From assembly GCA_002402905.1 (NCBI GenBank), contig DHGT01000018.1, forward strand, positions 16,876 to 80,875: a DNA stretch of 64,000 bases, read 5' to 3'. Positions 1 to 8,629 of this stretch are shown here, piece after piece. The DNA comes from Desulfatitalea sp. UBA4791 (lineage in GTDB: Bacteria > Desulfobacterota > Desulfobacteria > Desulfobacterales > Desulfosarcinaceae). The translations under genes and the position numbers were made by a program. Every line of letters begins with the position of its first letter. The stretch's first letter is position 1. A model generated the notes under the pieces. The model was not told the DNA's origin and ran no database searches. It saw only the letters and a list, made by a program, of their open reading frames with translations.

Positions 1-45
1 TGAACTTCTTACGGCGCCGTCCGGCCGCGACGATTTACGAATCCA

Positions 46-552
46 TCAAAGAGGAGTATAGTCCGAGGAGAGCTCGAGATAGATACCCGCCTCTCGCACG
101 TGGGTCTGGGCCCGGTCCTGTTCGTACCGCTTCTTGATCTTGGCCGGCACGCCCGCGGCCAATTCCAGAGGGCCCACCACCATGCCCTCGGGCACGACAC
201 TGCCGGCCGCCACAACGCTGCCTTCCTGAATCAGCGCATCGTTCAATACGACCGCGCCGATGCCGATGAGGACCCGATCCGCAACCGTGCACCCATGGAT
301 GACGGCATTGTGACCGATGGTGGTCTGAGACCCGATCCGCAACGGGTGGTTGCTGTCGACGTGCAAGGTGCAGTTGTCCTGAACATTGCTGCCGGATCCG
401 ATGGTGATGGTATCCCGATCGCCGCGGATGACCGCGCCGAACCATATGCTGGCATCGTCTTCGATGATGACGTCACCGATGATCACGGCGGTCGGGGCGA
501 TAAACACGTTTTTGCCGATGATCGGCATCTTTCCTTTGTATGGCAGAATCAT
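46..552 (-). CDS. gamma-carbonic-anhydrase-like hexapeptide-repeat protein
   Basis: A 168-residue left-handed beta-helix protein of the YrdA/CaiE/PaaY (gamma-carbonic anhydrase) family. Isoleucine/valine-rich hexapeptide repeats run through most of the chain (VFIAPTAVIIGDV, SIWFGAVIRGD, HNAVIHGC). The His residues in HVDSNHPLRIG and IGHNAVIHGC are the expected trimer-interface metal ligands. Length fits the family (about 170-180). It is likely a cytoplasmic metal-bound trimer; carbonic anhydrase activity is known for only some members. It is transcribed away from the PAS-LuxR gene at 736, so the two share an upstream region. Confidence 0.9.
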   Translation of the reverse strand: MILPYKGKMPIIGKNVFIAPTAVIIGDVIIEDDASIWFGAVIRGDRDTITIGSGSNVQDNCTLHVDSNHPLRIGSQTTIGHNAVIHGCTVADRVLIGIGAVVLNDALIQEGSVVAAGSVVPEGMVVGPLELAAGVPAKIKKRYEQDRAQTHVREAGIYLELSSDYTPL

Positions 553-615
553 ACACGCTCCTGTGCAAGGACTTGCCTATTGCGACCAAAATGGTATTGT
601 TTAGCCCAAACGCGG

Positions 616-627
616 CTTGCCGGCAAG
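616..627. promoter_or_regulatory. 12-bp perfect palindrome in divergent promoter region
   Basis: CTTGCCGGCAAG is a perfect palindrome about 110 bp before the PAS-LuxR start and 65 bp before the carbonic-anhydrase start. It could be an operator for a dimeric regulator such as the LuxR-type protein itself. This is inferred only from symmetry and position. Confidence 0.25.
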
Positions 628-735
628 GTCGAACCGGACCCTATCCTGCCGGCCCCATTGGATTTACCTTGCCTTGGTCCCGTTCGGGAGCCGCTGCAAC
701 GCCGTTACGCCGGACGCCATTTGGGGGAGTACCCT

Positions 736-1638
736 ATGAAAAACAGTATTAACCGTTTTGTGAACGACCATCAACCCTGCACCTTCAGTGACGATTTGGG
801 CAAAGCCGTTCTCAACTCGCTCTCCGCCCATATCGCCATCCTCGATGACCAGGGCACCATTCTGGAAACCAACCGCGCATGGCAGGCGTTCGGGGGCGGC
901 ACGCTCGCCGACAAGGCCAACCATTTCATCGGCACCAATTATTTGAAGGTATGCGACTTGGCCGAAGGCGATGGGGCCGAAGATGCCCACGCGGTGGCGG
1001 AAGGGATACGTCAGGTCATTACGGGCCAAGTATCCGAGTTTTTACATGATTATCCCTGTCATGGTCCCGCCGAACACCATTGGTTCTACATGCGCGCCAT
1101 CCGCATGGAAGGTGATGGTCCGACACGCCTCGTGGTCAGCCACGAGGAGATCACCCAGCTGAAACTGACCGAAGAGGCCCTGAAACAGAGCAAAGTGGCC
1201 GTGGAAGAACAGAAACAGCACCTGGAAGAGGCCAACATCGCGCTCAAGGTCCTTCTCAAACAGCGGGAAAACGACAGGGCCGAACTCGAGCAAAAGGTCC
1301 TGTCCAATATCAAAAACCTGGTCCTGCCCTATGTCGACAAGCTCAAGCGCGCGCCGTTGCGACCCAAAGACAAAACGGCCGTGGAGATCATCGACGCTCA
1401 TTTGAACGATATCATCTCTCCCCTCATGCAGCGCCTGACCAACATCAACATTTTACTCACGCCCCAGGAGTTGCAGGTCGCCACCCTGGTCAAAGACGGT
1501 CGCAGCAGCAAGGAGATCGCCGAAATCTTGTCGGTGTCCGAAACCACCGTCCATTTTCATCGTAAAAACCTGCGCCACAAGTTCGGCATCAAGAACAGCA
1601 GCACGAACCTGCGTTCCTATCTCATGTCGATCGGATAG
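736..1638 (+). CDS. PAS domain / LuxR-type HTH transcriptional regulator
   Basis: A 300-residue sensor-regulator. The ATG at 736 is preceded by GGGGGAG at about 722-728; the longer open frame back to 100 is only the antisense of the carbonic anhydrase gene. Residues about 20-135 form a PAS domain (IAILDDQGTILETNRAW) closing with a PAC-like segment (VVSHEEITQLK). Residues 135-185 are a charged coiled coil (EALKQSKVAVEEQK). Residues 239-300 are a LuxR/GerE helix-turn-helix (LTPQELQVATLVKDGRSSKEIA). There is no histidine kinase or receiver domain, so it is a one-component regulator. PAS-LuxR proteins with this coiled coil are common in Desulfobacterota. Its targets and ligand are unknown. Confidence 0.88.
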   Translation: MKNSINRFVNDHQPCTFSDDLGKAVLNSLSAHIAILDDQGTILETNRAWQAFGGGTLADKANHFIGTNYLKVCDLAEGDGAEDAHAVAEGIRQVITGQVSEFLHDYPCHGPAEHHWFYMRAIRMEGDGPTRLVVSHEEITQLKLTEEALKQSKVAVEEQKQHLEEANIALKVLLKQRENDRAELEQKVLSNIKNLVLPYVDKLKRAPLRPKDKTAVEIIDAHLNDIISPLMQRLTNINILLTPQELQVATLVKDGRSSKEIAEILSVSETTVHFHRKNLRHKFGIKNSSTNLRSYLMSIG

Positions 1639-1753
1639 GTTCACCATCAAAATGCAACACAATGGCAGGATAGACCTACCAATCAACTCTTGAAGTGCCC
1701 GTGTTGTGATTGGCCTCCGATGATCTACTATGAGTTGAAAAAGGAGGTCGGAA

Positions 1754-2962
1754 ATGAATCACATTAGCACGAACAATGTTGCGGATATTTTTTTCCAGGT
1801 GGGATGGTCCAGTGAGCTGGCGCGCCATACGGACGCCTATGCCGCACGCGGCGTGAATTTCTGGAGAGACCTGTTTCCCCGCCGGTTGCGAACCAGCCTG
1901 GAAAACAGGCAGGCCGGGGACCAGTTGTGCATCGAATTTTCGCCCGAAGAGTTGTTCCGTAACGGTCAATCCCGCTCGGTGCAAACCTTCAAACGCGCCC
2001 AGTTCGACCCGGCCCTTATCGGAAAACCCGATCTGAGGCCGCTGTTCGGCAGATTCTATCCCAAGGGACTGCTTCGAGACGTTGCGGGGGTTTTCAGCGC
2101 CAACATTCAACCGTTCCGGTGTGTGGATGTCAATGACAGAAGCCTCCAGGGCGACCTGGGGCACCCATTGTCCGAGCGGCCGGTGTCGTTGAACGTATCG
2201 GTAGGATCGGTCAGCCCCAAGTTCGAGGAACGCGGCGGCGGCATGCGGGATTGGATCGAAACCATTTGCGATGGGGTTGGCATGCAGGCCCCTTGGATGG
2301 GCCGACCCACCGATTTTTTCGAGGGAAAGCCCTTCTCGCGCGAGGACGAGCGTGTGGATCAAGAGTTCTACGCCAAACCCCGCCTGGTGCAGCATCTGGA
2401 TGATGCGGCACTGGGCGTGATCCAGGATCTCTATGGCCGTTTCATCAAAGACGGTATGCGCGTCCTCGACCTGATGGGCAGCTGGGACTCCCATTTGCCT
2501 GTGGCAGTCCGGCTGGCGCAGCTGACCGGCGTAGGCCTCAACGGTGTCGAACTCGAAAAAAATGAGCAACTTACCGATCGACTGGTGCAGGACTTGAACC
2601 AGGACCCGGTTCTCCGATTTCCGGACAACCATTTCGATGTTGTCATCTGCACGGTTTCGGTGGAATACCTGACCGATCCGATGTCTGTCTTTTCCGAGGT
2701 GGCGCGTGTGCTGCGTCCGGGTGGCCCATTTGTCGTCACCTTTTCCAACCGCTGGTTCGAGCCCAAGGCCGTGGCGATATGGAAAGAGCTGCACGAATTC
2801 GAACGCATGGGACTGGTTCTGGAGTATTTCCGAAGATCCGGACCATTTCATAAATTGCAGACCTATTCGCTCAGGGGACTTGGTCGGCCCGTTCAAGATA
2901 AGTATTATATGCAATTGCCCTATGCCGACCCGGTATATGCCGTGTGGGGCGAGAAAATATGA
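1754..2962 (+). CDS. SAM-dependent methyltransferase domain protein
   Basis: A 402-residue protein starting 6 bp after a strong AAGGAGGT site. The C-terminal half (about residues 220-370) is a class I methyltransferase of the type 11 kind: RVLDLMGSWDSHLP stands at motif I, FDVVICTVSVEYLTDP at the acidic/post-I region, and EVARVLRPGGPFVVTFSNR at motif IV-V. Motif I is atypical because the usual glycine-rich DxGxGxG is replaced by DLMGSWDS. The N-terminal 200 residues match nothing I can name with certainty; one stretch (AGDQLCIEFSPEELF) is reminiscent of an FKBP-type fold. The substrate is unknown. Confidence 0.75.
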   Translation: MNHISTNNVADIFFQVGWSSELARHTDAYAARGVNFWRDLFPRRLRTSLENRQAGDQLCIEFSPEELFRNGQSRSVQTFKRAQFDPALIGKPDLRPLFGRFYPKGLLRDVAGVFSANIQPFRCVDVNDRSLQGDLGHPLSERPVSLNVSVGSVSPKFEERGGGMRDWIETICDGVGMQAPWMGRPTDFFEGKPFSREDERVDQEFYAKPRLVQHLDDAALGVIQDLYGRFIKDGMRVLDLMGSWDSHLPVAVRLAQLTGVGLNGVELEKNEQLTDRLVQDLNQDPVLRFPDNHFDVVICTVSVEYLTDPMSVFSEVARVLRPGGPFVVTFSNRWFEPKAVAIWKELHEFERMGLVLEYFRRSGPFHKLQTYSLRGLGRPVQDKYYMQLPYADPVYAVWGEKI

Positions 2963-2989
2963 CGGAATGATGAACGAAGGGTTGGATCG

Positions 2990-4543
2990 ATGGTTGAGAT
3001 GAATCGCATACTGGTGACAGGCGCCACCGGCTATGTTGGAGGGCGCCTGATTCCGCGGCTGCTGGCGCGGGGGTATCGCGTTCGCGCCTTCGGCCGTTCT
3101 GTGGGAAAGATGGCCTGCCGGGCCTGGGCGTCCCATCCCAATGCGGAGCTGGCAGAGGGCGATGTGCTGGATGTGCGGGCCTTGTTTGAAGCGGCCCGAG
3201 GTTGTGACGCGGCTTACTACCTGGTTCACTCCATGGTGGCCCAAAAGGGCCGATATGCGGAAGCCGACCGACGAGGTGCGCTGAACATGCGCGCAGCCGC
3301 AGAAGCGGCAGACCTCAAACAGGTCATCTACCTGGGTGGCTTGGGTGATGGCCATCATCACGCCATCAGCCGTCATCTGAAATCCAGGCACGAGGTCGGT
3401 GACATTCTCCGATCGGGTTCGGTACCGACCACGGTGCTGCGGGCGGCCATGATCATCGGATCGGGCAGCGCGTCATTCGAAATCCTGCGTTACCTGGTCG
3501 AGCGCTTGCCGGTCATGATCACCCCGCGTTGGGTGCGCACACCTACCCAGCCGATTGCCATCGACAATGTATTGGGATACCTGATCGGGTGCCTGGGCAA
3601 CGATGGCGCCATGGGAAAAACCCTCGATATCGGCGGACCAGACATCGTTAACTATGAAACCCTGATTCAACTCTACGCCGAGGAGGCTGGATTGCCCCGA
3701 CGCCGGGTGATACCCGTGCCGGTGCTGACGCCGACCCTCAGCGCGAGATGGATTCACCTGGTGACGCCGGTGCCGTCGTCCATCGCCCTGCCGTTAACCG
3801 AAGGGTTGAGCGTTCCGACGACCTGCGCCGACGATCAGATTCGCGGGGTCGTGGATGAAAAGCTGATTCCCTGCCGCCAGGCCATACGCACCGCTCTGGA
3901 CCGCATCCTGGAAAAGCAGGTCGAAACGTGCTGGTCCGATGCCGGTGAGCTTCAACCCCCGGCCTGGACGACCTGTGGAGATGCACCCTATGCCGGCGGC
4001 ACCGTTCTGAACTGCGGCTATCGCCTGGTGCTGGATGCCTCCTGCGAGCAAACCTGGAGACACGTGGAGCGTATCGGTGGGGCGCGAGGATACTACTTCG
4101 GCGATGGGCTGTGGCGGCTTCGCGGCCTGCTCGACCGCCTGGTCGGGGGTGTGGGGCTTCGACGCGGGAGACGCCATCCAGAGCGGCTGCGCACTGGAGA
4201 CGCCCTCGATTTCTGGCGCGTTTTGAACCTCGAGATGAACCGCCGCTTGACGCTCGTGGCCGAAATGAAGATGCCGGGCGAGGCCTTGCTCGACATTCAA
4301 CTGGCCCCCTCGGGTCAGAATCGCTGCGAACTGCGGATGGTCGCGCGATTTCTGCCCAGGGGTCTGGGCGGCCTGGTCTACTGGTATGTGCTTTCCCCGT
4401 TTCATGTGTGGATTTATCAAGGTATGTTGAAGGCCATTGCACGGCGTGCAGGCGCCACCCGAACGACCCGACCCACGCGATTCGATCCGGAAGATCGGAA
4501 GGCTTGCGCATGGACGCCTGGAACTTCCACCCGAATGTCGTAG
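2990..4543 (+). CDS. SDR/NAD(P)-binding protein with DUF2867-like C-terminal domain
   Basis: A 517-residue protein. An atypical short-chain dehydrogenase (NmrA/YbjT-like) occupies residues 1-290, with the Rossmann motif TGATGYVGGRL near residue 10 and DVLD for adenine contact. Residues 330-500 are a DUF2867/SRPBCC-like region (YRLVLDASCEQTWRHVERIGG, then YYFGDGLWRLRGLLDRLVGG). This two-domain layout is a recognised bacterial family of unknown substrate. ATG at 2990 or 3000 are both possible starts. The gene begins 27 bp after the methyltransferase gene on the same strand, so the two are probably co-transcribed. Confidence 0.85.
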   Translation: MVEMNRILVTGATGYVGGRLIPRLLARGYRVRAFGRSVGKMACRAWASHPNAELAEGDVLDVRALFEAARGCDAAYYLVHSMVAQKGRYAEADRRGALNMRAAAEAADLKQVIYLGGLGDGHHHAISRHLKSRHEVGDILRSGSVPTTVLRAAMIIGSGSASFEILRYLVERLPVMITPRWVRTPTQPIAIDNVLGYLIGCLGNDGAMGKTLDIGGPDIVNYETLIQLYAEEAGLPRRRVIPVPVLTPTLSARWIHLVTPVPSSIALPLTEGLSVPTTCADDQIRGVVDEKLIPCRQAIRTALDRILEKQVETCWSDAGELQPPAWTTCGDAPYAGGTVLNCGYRLVLDASCEQTWRHVERIGGARGYYFGDGLWRLRGLLDRLVGGVGLRRGRRHPERLRTGDALDFWRVLNLEMNRRLTLVAEMKMPGEALLDIQLAPSGQNRCELRMVARFLPRGLGGLVYWYVLSPFHVWIYQGMLKAIARRAGATRTTRPTRFDPEDRKACAWTPGTSTRMS

Positions 4544-4638
4544 TGGCAGGCTTTACGCCCGCCCTTGAAATAAACCCTAGCGGATATCAGTGGTAAGAAA
4601 GCATCATCTTGAACCAAATGAATAAGGAGAAGGATATT

Positions 4639-5028
4639 ATGGATCTCAAACAATACTTCGAAGACAACAAAGGTTTTGGCGTACTGTCCACCGCGGATGG
4701 CCAAGGCAATGTGGATTCGGCCGTATACAGCCGCCCGCATGTGATGGAAGACGGCACCATGGCATTCATCATGAACGACCGCCTCTCCCACCACTACCTG
4801 CAATCCAACCCCAAGGCCGCCTATCTGTTCAGGGAGGAAGGCGCCGGATATCGCGGCAAACGTTTCTTTTTGACCAAAGTGAGCGAGGAGCAGGACACCG
4901 AACGGCTCGCGGCACTCAAACGCCGTGTTTATACGTCCGAGAAACAACCTTCCGGTCCCAAATTTCTGGTCTTCTTCAAGATAGACAAGGAACTGCCCCT
5001 GATCGGCCCGGGCGAAGAGGAGGTGTAG
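4639..5028 (+). CDS. pyridoxamine 5'-phosphate oxidase family (FMN-binding split barrel) protein
   Basis: A 129-residue small split-barrel protein (GFGVLSTADGQGNVDSAVYSRP, then MAFIMNDRLSHHYLQSNPKAAYLF). The ATG at 4639 is chosen because AAGGAG lies at 4624-4629; upstream TTG/ATG codons at 4609/4618 lack a site. Family members bind FMN, F420 or heme and act on small molecules. The short length and absence of PNPOx-specific C-terminal residues argue against a true PdxH. A second family member, truncated, lies on the opposite strand just downstream. Confidence 0.85.
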   Translation: MDLKQYFEDNKGFGVLSTADGQGNVDSAVYSRPHVMEDGTMAFIMNDRLSHHYLQSNPKAAYLFREEGAGYRGKRFFLTKVSEEQDTERLAALKRRVYTSEKQPSGPKFLVFFKIDKELPLIGPGEEEV

Positions 5029-5046
5029 AGGCCGGTACCCAGAGCG

Positions 5047-5388
5047 CTATGATCCCAATCGGACGTGATGGGCGTCGTGGACGCCGTCGAGCAACTGGTA
5101 GGAATCGACCTGCACACTGATCCAGGCCACATCGGGCTGTTCGAGGAGGCGTTTCAAGTGCGGGTGCCGTACGGCGAAGGCGTCATGGAGGCCTTTGATG
5201 GTTTTCGGATCGGAGACTGGCTGCGCATGCCCGCAAACCGTCAAGGCCCTTATTTCATTGAGCGCGGCCCTGTTACGCGAATCGATCATGAGGCTGACCC
5301 GAGGATCGCGGACCATGTTTTGGTACTTGCGGGTGTCCTTCGGCGTGACCAGAAACATACGGGTGGCGTCTGGAGAAGAGGTGTAGGC
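5047..5388 (-). pseudogene. truncated PPOX-family flavoprotein (N-terminus missing)
   Basis: Read on the minus strand, the codons give a good FMN split-barrel C-terminal part (AYTSSPDATRMFLVTPKDT, DPRVSLMIDSRN, VCGHAQPVSDP). The usual first 40 residues are absent. Upstream of AYTSS the frame runs straight into the antisense of the next gene, so the longer open frame to 5577 is a chimera. The break coincides with the break in the divergent YbgA-like gene, which suggests one deletion removed both 5' ends and the shared promoter. A weak ATG exists at the very edge (MAYTSS), but the barrel would be incomplete. Confidence 0.7.
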
Positions 5389-6267
5389 CATTTGGATCGT
5401 TTCCTCACCGACACCCTCGGGCAGTATTTCGATTACGTTCCCGTATGCCCGGAAGTCGAATGCGGTCTTCCCGTGCCACGGGAAAGCATGCATCTGGCCG
5501 GCTTGCCGGACGCCCCCCGGCTGATCACCACGCGCAGCAAGATCGACCACACCGAACGCATGCTCAAATGGGCCCACCGGCGCGTCAGCGAGCTCGAAAA
5601 GGAGAATCTATGCGGTTTCATCTTTAAAAAGGGCTCTCCGAGCAGCGGCATGATTCGCGTAAAAATCTACAACGATCAGGGAATGCCCTATCAAACCGGC
5701 AGCGGCCTGTTTGCCAAGGCCTTCATGGAGCACTTCCCCCGCATCCCGGTGGAGGAGGAAGGCCGCCTGCACGACCCGCTGCTTCGTGAAAATTTCATTG
5801 AACACATCTTTGCCCTGCAACGCTGGCGTCGCCTGCTGGCCTCAGGACATAAGCTCGGCAACCTGGTCGCCTTCCACACCCGTGAAAAACTCCTCCTGCT
5901 GGCCCACAGCCCCAACCACTACCGCGCTCTGGGCAAACTGGTGGCCGAGGGCAAACAGCATCGCCCCGCCAAACTCTTTGACGCCTATGAAAGTCTCTTC
6001 GTGGAGGCCTTGCATCTTAAAGCCACCGTGGCCAAAAACAGCAATGTGCTCCAGCACATCATGGGATATTTTAAAAAGGTGCTCAGCAGCGATGAAAAGC
6101 AGGAGATGGTCGACATCATCGGCGCATACCGGGCCGGTCATGTGCCGCTCATCGTTCCCATCACCCTGTGCAATCACTATGTCCGCAAATACGGGCAGGA
6201 GTATCTCGCCGGGCAAACCTATCTCAATCCGCATCCCATCGCCCTGAAACTGCGCAATCATGTTTAG
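5389..6267 (+). pseudogene. DUF523 (TudS-like)/DUF1722 (YbgA-like) protein, N-terminally truncated
   Basis: From LDRFLTDTLGQYFDYVP onward this is a clear DUF523-DUF1722 protein: VCPEVECGLPVPRE with its conserved Cys pair, IDHTERM, CGFIFKKGSPSSG, then the YbgA domain (HKLGNLVAFHTREKLLLLAHSP). The expected beginning, with the SACLLG cysteine motif and the YDGGHK segment (about 22-25 residues), is missing; sequence before about 5389 is antisense PPOX gene. DUF523 includes the [4Fe-4S] thiouracil desulfurase TudS, so loss of the first Cys probably abolishes the cluster. The next in-frame ATG is 5488. ybgA is next to phr in E. coli, which fits the repair genes that follow. The stop overlaps the uvsE start by 8 bp. 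Confidence 0.75.
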
Positions 6268-6988
6268 GACGCTCCGCCTCGGCCTCTGCTGCATCTTTCA
6301 CGATGCGCCCATCACCTTCCGGCGCACCACGGCCAAGCATCTGATGGGCATGCCGCGCGGACGGCAATTGGAGAAGATCGCGAGCATCTGCCTGCACAAC
6401 GCCCAATCCCTGATGGCAGCCCTCGCCTATTGCCAGGCGCACGGAATCGGTGCGTTCCGCATCAACAGCCAGATCCTGCCCCTCAAGACCCATCCTGATG
6501 TGGGCTACGAAATGAGCGACCTGCCCGGCGGGCAGGCCGTGGTGGATGCCTTTGGGGAATGCGGTCGATTCAGCCGCCGGCACGACATCCGGACGACCTT
6601 TCACCCCGATCAATTCATCGTTCTCAACTCGCCCTCCCCGGAGGTCGTGGCCCGATCCACGGCCGATCTCATCTATCATGCCCAGGTGGCCCAATGGGTC
6701 CATGCGGACGTGATCAACATCCACGGCGGCGGTGCATACGGAGACAAACCTGCTGCGCTGGTCCGGCTGGCCCAAAACATCGCAGGCTTGCCGGCGGAGG
6801 TCCGAAAACGGCTGACACTCGAAAACGACGATCGGACCTTCACGCCTGGTGAATTGGTGCCAGTGTGTCGTGAAATCGGTGTGCCGCTGGTCTATGACGT
6901 TCACCATCACCGCTGTCTGCCCGATGGTCTGAGCATCGCCGAGGCGACCCGGCAGGCACTGGCCACCTGGGACACAGATATTTTTTAG
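6260..6988 (+). CDS. uvsE: UV damage endonuclease UvsE, C-terminally truncated
   Basis: UvsE/UvdE is a TIM-barrel, metal-dependent endonuclease that nicks DNA 5' of UV photoproducts. Family motifs are present: LRLGLCCIF at the start, [61 protein letters not shown]. The protein stops at residue 242 after ATWDTDIF, whereas family members continue about 50-60 residues (the FHxSSP segment and beyond). The DNA after the stop reads as the C-terminus of a photolyase, so the end has been lost by deletion. The start overlaps the upstream gene by 8 bp, indicating translational coupling. The barrel is incomplete and activity is doubtful. Confidence 0.85.
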   Translation: MFRTLRLGLCCIFHDAPITFRRTTAKHLMGMPRGRQLEKIASICLHNAQSLMAALAYCQAHGIGAFRINSQILPLKTHPDVGYEMSDLPGGQAVVDAFGECGRFSRRHDIRTTFHPDQFIVLNSPSPEVVARSTADLIYHAQVAQWVHADVINIHGGGAYGDKPAALVRLAQNIAGLPAEVRKRLTLENDDRTFTPGELVPVCREIGVPLVYDVHHHRCLPDGLSIAEATRQALATWDTDIF

Positions 6989-7169
6989 ATGGCCGCGACC
7001 CCAACTCCTATGCCGGCGTGGGCTGGCTGTTCGGCTTGCATGACAGGCCCTGGCAGGAGCGCCCCATATATGGTCAGATCCGATACTGGCGCGTTCCGGT
7101 CTCGAGCGAAAATTTGACATGCGGCGTTACATCGACGGCGCCATGCGACGCATCGCCAAAGTCTCTTAG
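6979..7169 (+). pseudogene. class II CPD photolyase C-terminal remnant with frameshift
   Basis: From 6979 the second frame reads [36 protein letters not shown], the conserved C-terminal signature of class II deoxyribodipyrimidine photolyases (flavin/DNA-binding end). At about 7087 the frame must shift by one base (a lost A in TACATGG would restore RYM) to continue as [18 protein letters not shown] and a TAG at 7167-7169. The N-terminal roughly 390 residues are absent. It directly abuts and overlaps the truncated uvsE end. Confidence 0.75.
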
Positions 7170-7227
7170 CGGCGATGATCCGACAGGTTACACGGGAAAA
7201 CCCTGCGCTGCGCCGGCCCGTGCCCTG

Positions 7228-7431
7228 TCACGCCGCCGGGTAGTTGATCTCTTTCAAGGTGGCGAGAATCTTCGCTTTGTCCAGAGGCGCGTCGTATTCA
7301 ACCGTCACGGTTTTGGCCTGGATGTCGCCTTGAACGGATTTGATGCCGTCGAGTTCCTTGAGTTCTCTCTCGATCGTGCCGGTACAATGACCGCAGGAAA
7401 TATTGGGAATATGAAAAGTCTCTTTCGTCAT
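7228..7431 (-). CDS. heavy-metal-associated (HMA) domain protein, CopZ-like
   Basis: A 67-residue single-domain metallochaperone. [17 protein letters not shown] carries the Cys-x-x-Cys metal site (CGHC), followed by the beta-alpha-beta-beta-alpha-beta pattern of HMA domains ending KEINYPAA. Such proteins bind Cu(I) or Zn(II) and deliver it to P-type ATPases. The ATG has AAGGAAGG upstream. No ATPase is adjacent, so the partner is not visible here. Confidence 0.9.
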   Translation of the reverse strand: MTKETFHIPNISCGHCTGTIERELKELDGIKSVQGDIQAKTVTVEYDAPLDKAKILATLKEINYPAA

Positions 7432-7530
7432 GATGACCTTCCTTTCTGTTCGACCGGGTTGTTTCCGAACCGCTTTCCAATCGTCTGAAATCCTATGGCA
7501 TAGATTTTAATCACCCTGCCGGCCTTGTCC

Positions 7531-7573
7531 AAAAAAAATCATCCCTTGGCGCTTTATCGGCGCCAAGGGATGA
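7531..7573 (-). terminator. intrinsic terminator of the SDR-DUF3786-YtfJ-MBL operon
   Basis: On the minus strand CATCCCTTGGCGC pairs perfectly with GCGCCAAGGGATG around a 7-base loop and is followed by eight T residues. It lies 24 bp after the MBL gene stop. Confidence 0.9.
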
Positions 7574-7596
7574 GAGCACACGTCACAACGTTCAAC

Positions 7597-8565
7597 TCAA
7601 CTCACGGTAAACAACACCCGGCCATTGTTGCTCTCGCGCCGGATGCGCCCCAGTTCCTCCAGATATCTCAGATGGGAGATGGCCTCGCCCGTGGCAAACC
7701 ATTTCTGGGCGATGGGGAACTCCTCCCAGGAATCGCATTTGATGTCCCAGGTCATGCGGGCCGCCACGTCGTAGGCGCTCAGCATCTCGGTCTCCAGGAT
7801 GTTCAAAATTTCGTTGCAGCGATGCTGGTGATGGGTCTTCAACTCCTCGATGCGCGTCCGGTGATCTTCGATAAGACGCCGGTGCCCCGGCAATGTCAGG
7901 TCAATCTCCAGCTCCTTGACACGGTCCAGGCTTTTCAGGTAGCTGCCCAGCGGATTGTGGGCATCCGACCAGCACTGAATGTTGGGTGTGATGTCGATCA
8001 GGATATGATCCCCTGCCACGAAGATCTTCTTCTCCCGATCATAGAGGCAGGTATGCCCAACGGTGTGCCCTGGGGTCTGCACGCACTCGAATCGATAATT
8101 GCCCGCCTCGATCACGTCTCCGTCGTTGAGCATGCGCATGTCGGGGACCCATTCGGAGCTGTGTTTGTAGCCGGGGTGTTGCTCGATGGCTTTGCGCAAT
8201 TGCCCTTCGGGGAAGCCGTGCAGGCCGGCATAGGCGAGCATGGGCTCCCACCAGCCCTTGGCTTCGACGATCTCGGCATCCGGCCGGTTGAAATAGACCC
8301 GACTGGACTCGGTCACCAACCGCGACACCAACCCGAAATGGTCGGCATGCAGATGGGTAATGAAGAAATCCGTTTTATCGAGCTCAACGCCTAACTCGTG
8401 CAATCCACCGGTCAAGGCGTCGTAACAAGCCCTGCGATTCAATCCCGTATCGATCACCAGATGGCGGTCTTTGGCACGTACCACGTATGAATTGAGGTAC
8501 TTGAGCGGGCTGTTGGGCAGAGGCACCTGGATGACAAACAGATCGGGGCCTATTTCCTGGATCAT
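7597..8565 (-). CDS. MBL-fold metallo-hydrolase
   Basis: A 322-residue metallo-beta-lactamase-fold hydrolase. The zinc motif is H71-x-H73-x-D75-H76 in THLHADHFG, and a later metal His lies in TPGHTVGHTCLYD. The C-terminal region (MTWDIKCDSWEEFPIAQKW, then ISHLRYLEELGRI) resembles the small winged-helix tail of glyoxalase II-like/LACTB2-type proteins. It is the last gene of a four-gene minus-strand operon (SDR, DUF3786, YtfJ, MBL) closed by a strong terminator. The substrate is not known; an acyl-thioester or ester is the usual guess. Confidence 0.88.
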   Translation of the reverse strand: MIQEIGPDLFVIQVPLPNSPLKYLNSYVVRAKDRHLVIDTGLNRRACYDALTGGLHELGVELDKTDFFITHLHADHFGLVSRLVTESSRVYFNRPDAEIVEAKGWWEPMLAYAGLHGFPEGQLRKAIEQHPGYKHSSEWVPDMRMLNDGDVIEAGNYRFECVQTPGHTVGHTCLYDREKKIFVAGDHILIDITPNIQCWSDAHNPLGSYLKSLDRVKELEIDLTLPGHRRLIEDHRTRIEELKTHHQHRCNEILNILETEMLSAYDVAARMTWDIKCDSWEEFPIAQKWFATGEAISHLRYLEELGRIRRESNNGRVLFTVS

Positions 8566-8629
8566 GGTATATCTTTAACTCCTTTACATGACATCATGGG
8601 CGGGTTCGGGCCCAATTCCTGGTTCACCT

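Noticed and set aside
1676..3391. 571-codon open frame on the minus strand
   Set aside because: Antisense of the methyltransferase and SDR genes, which have clear family motifs and ribosome-binding sites; a GC-driven shadow.
5065..5388. N-terminal extension of the YbgA-like frame
   Set aside because: It is the antisense of the truncated PPOX gene and does not resemble DUF523.
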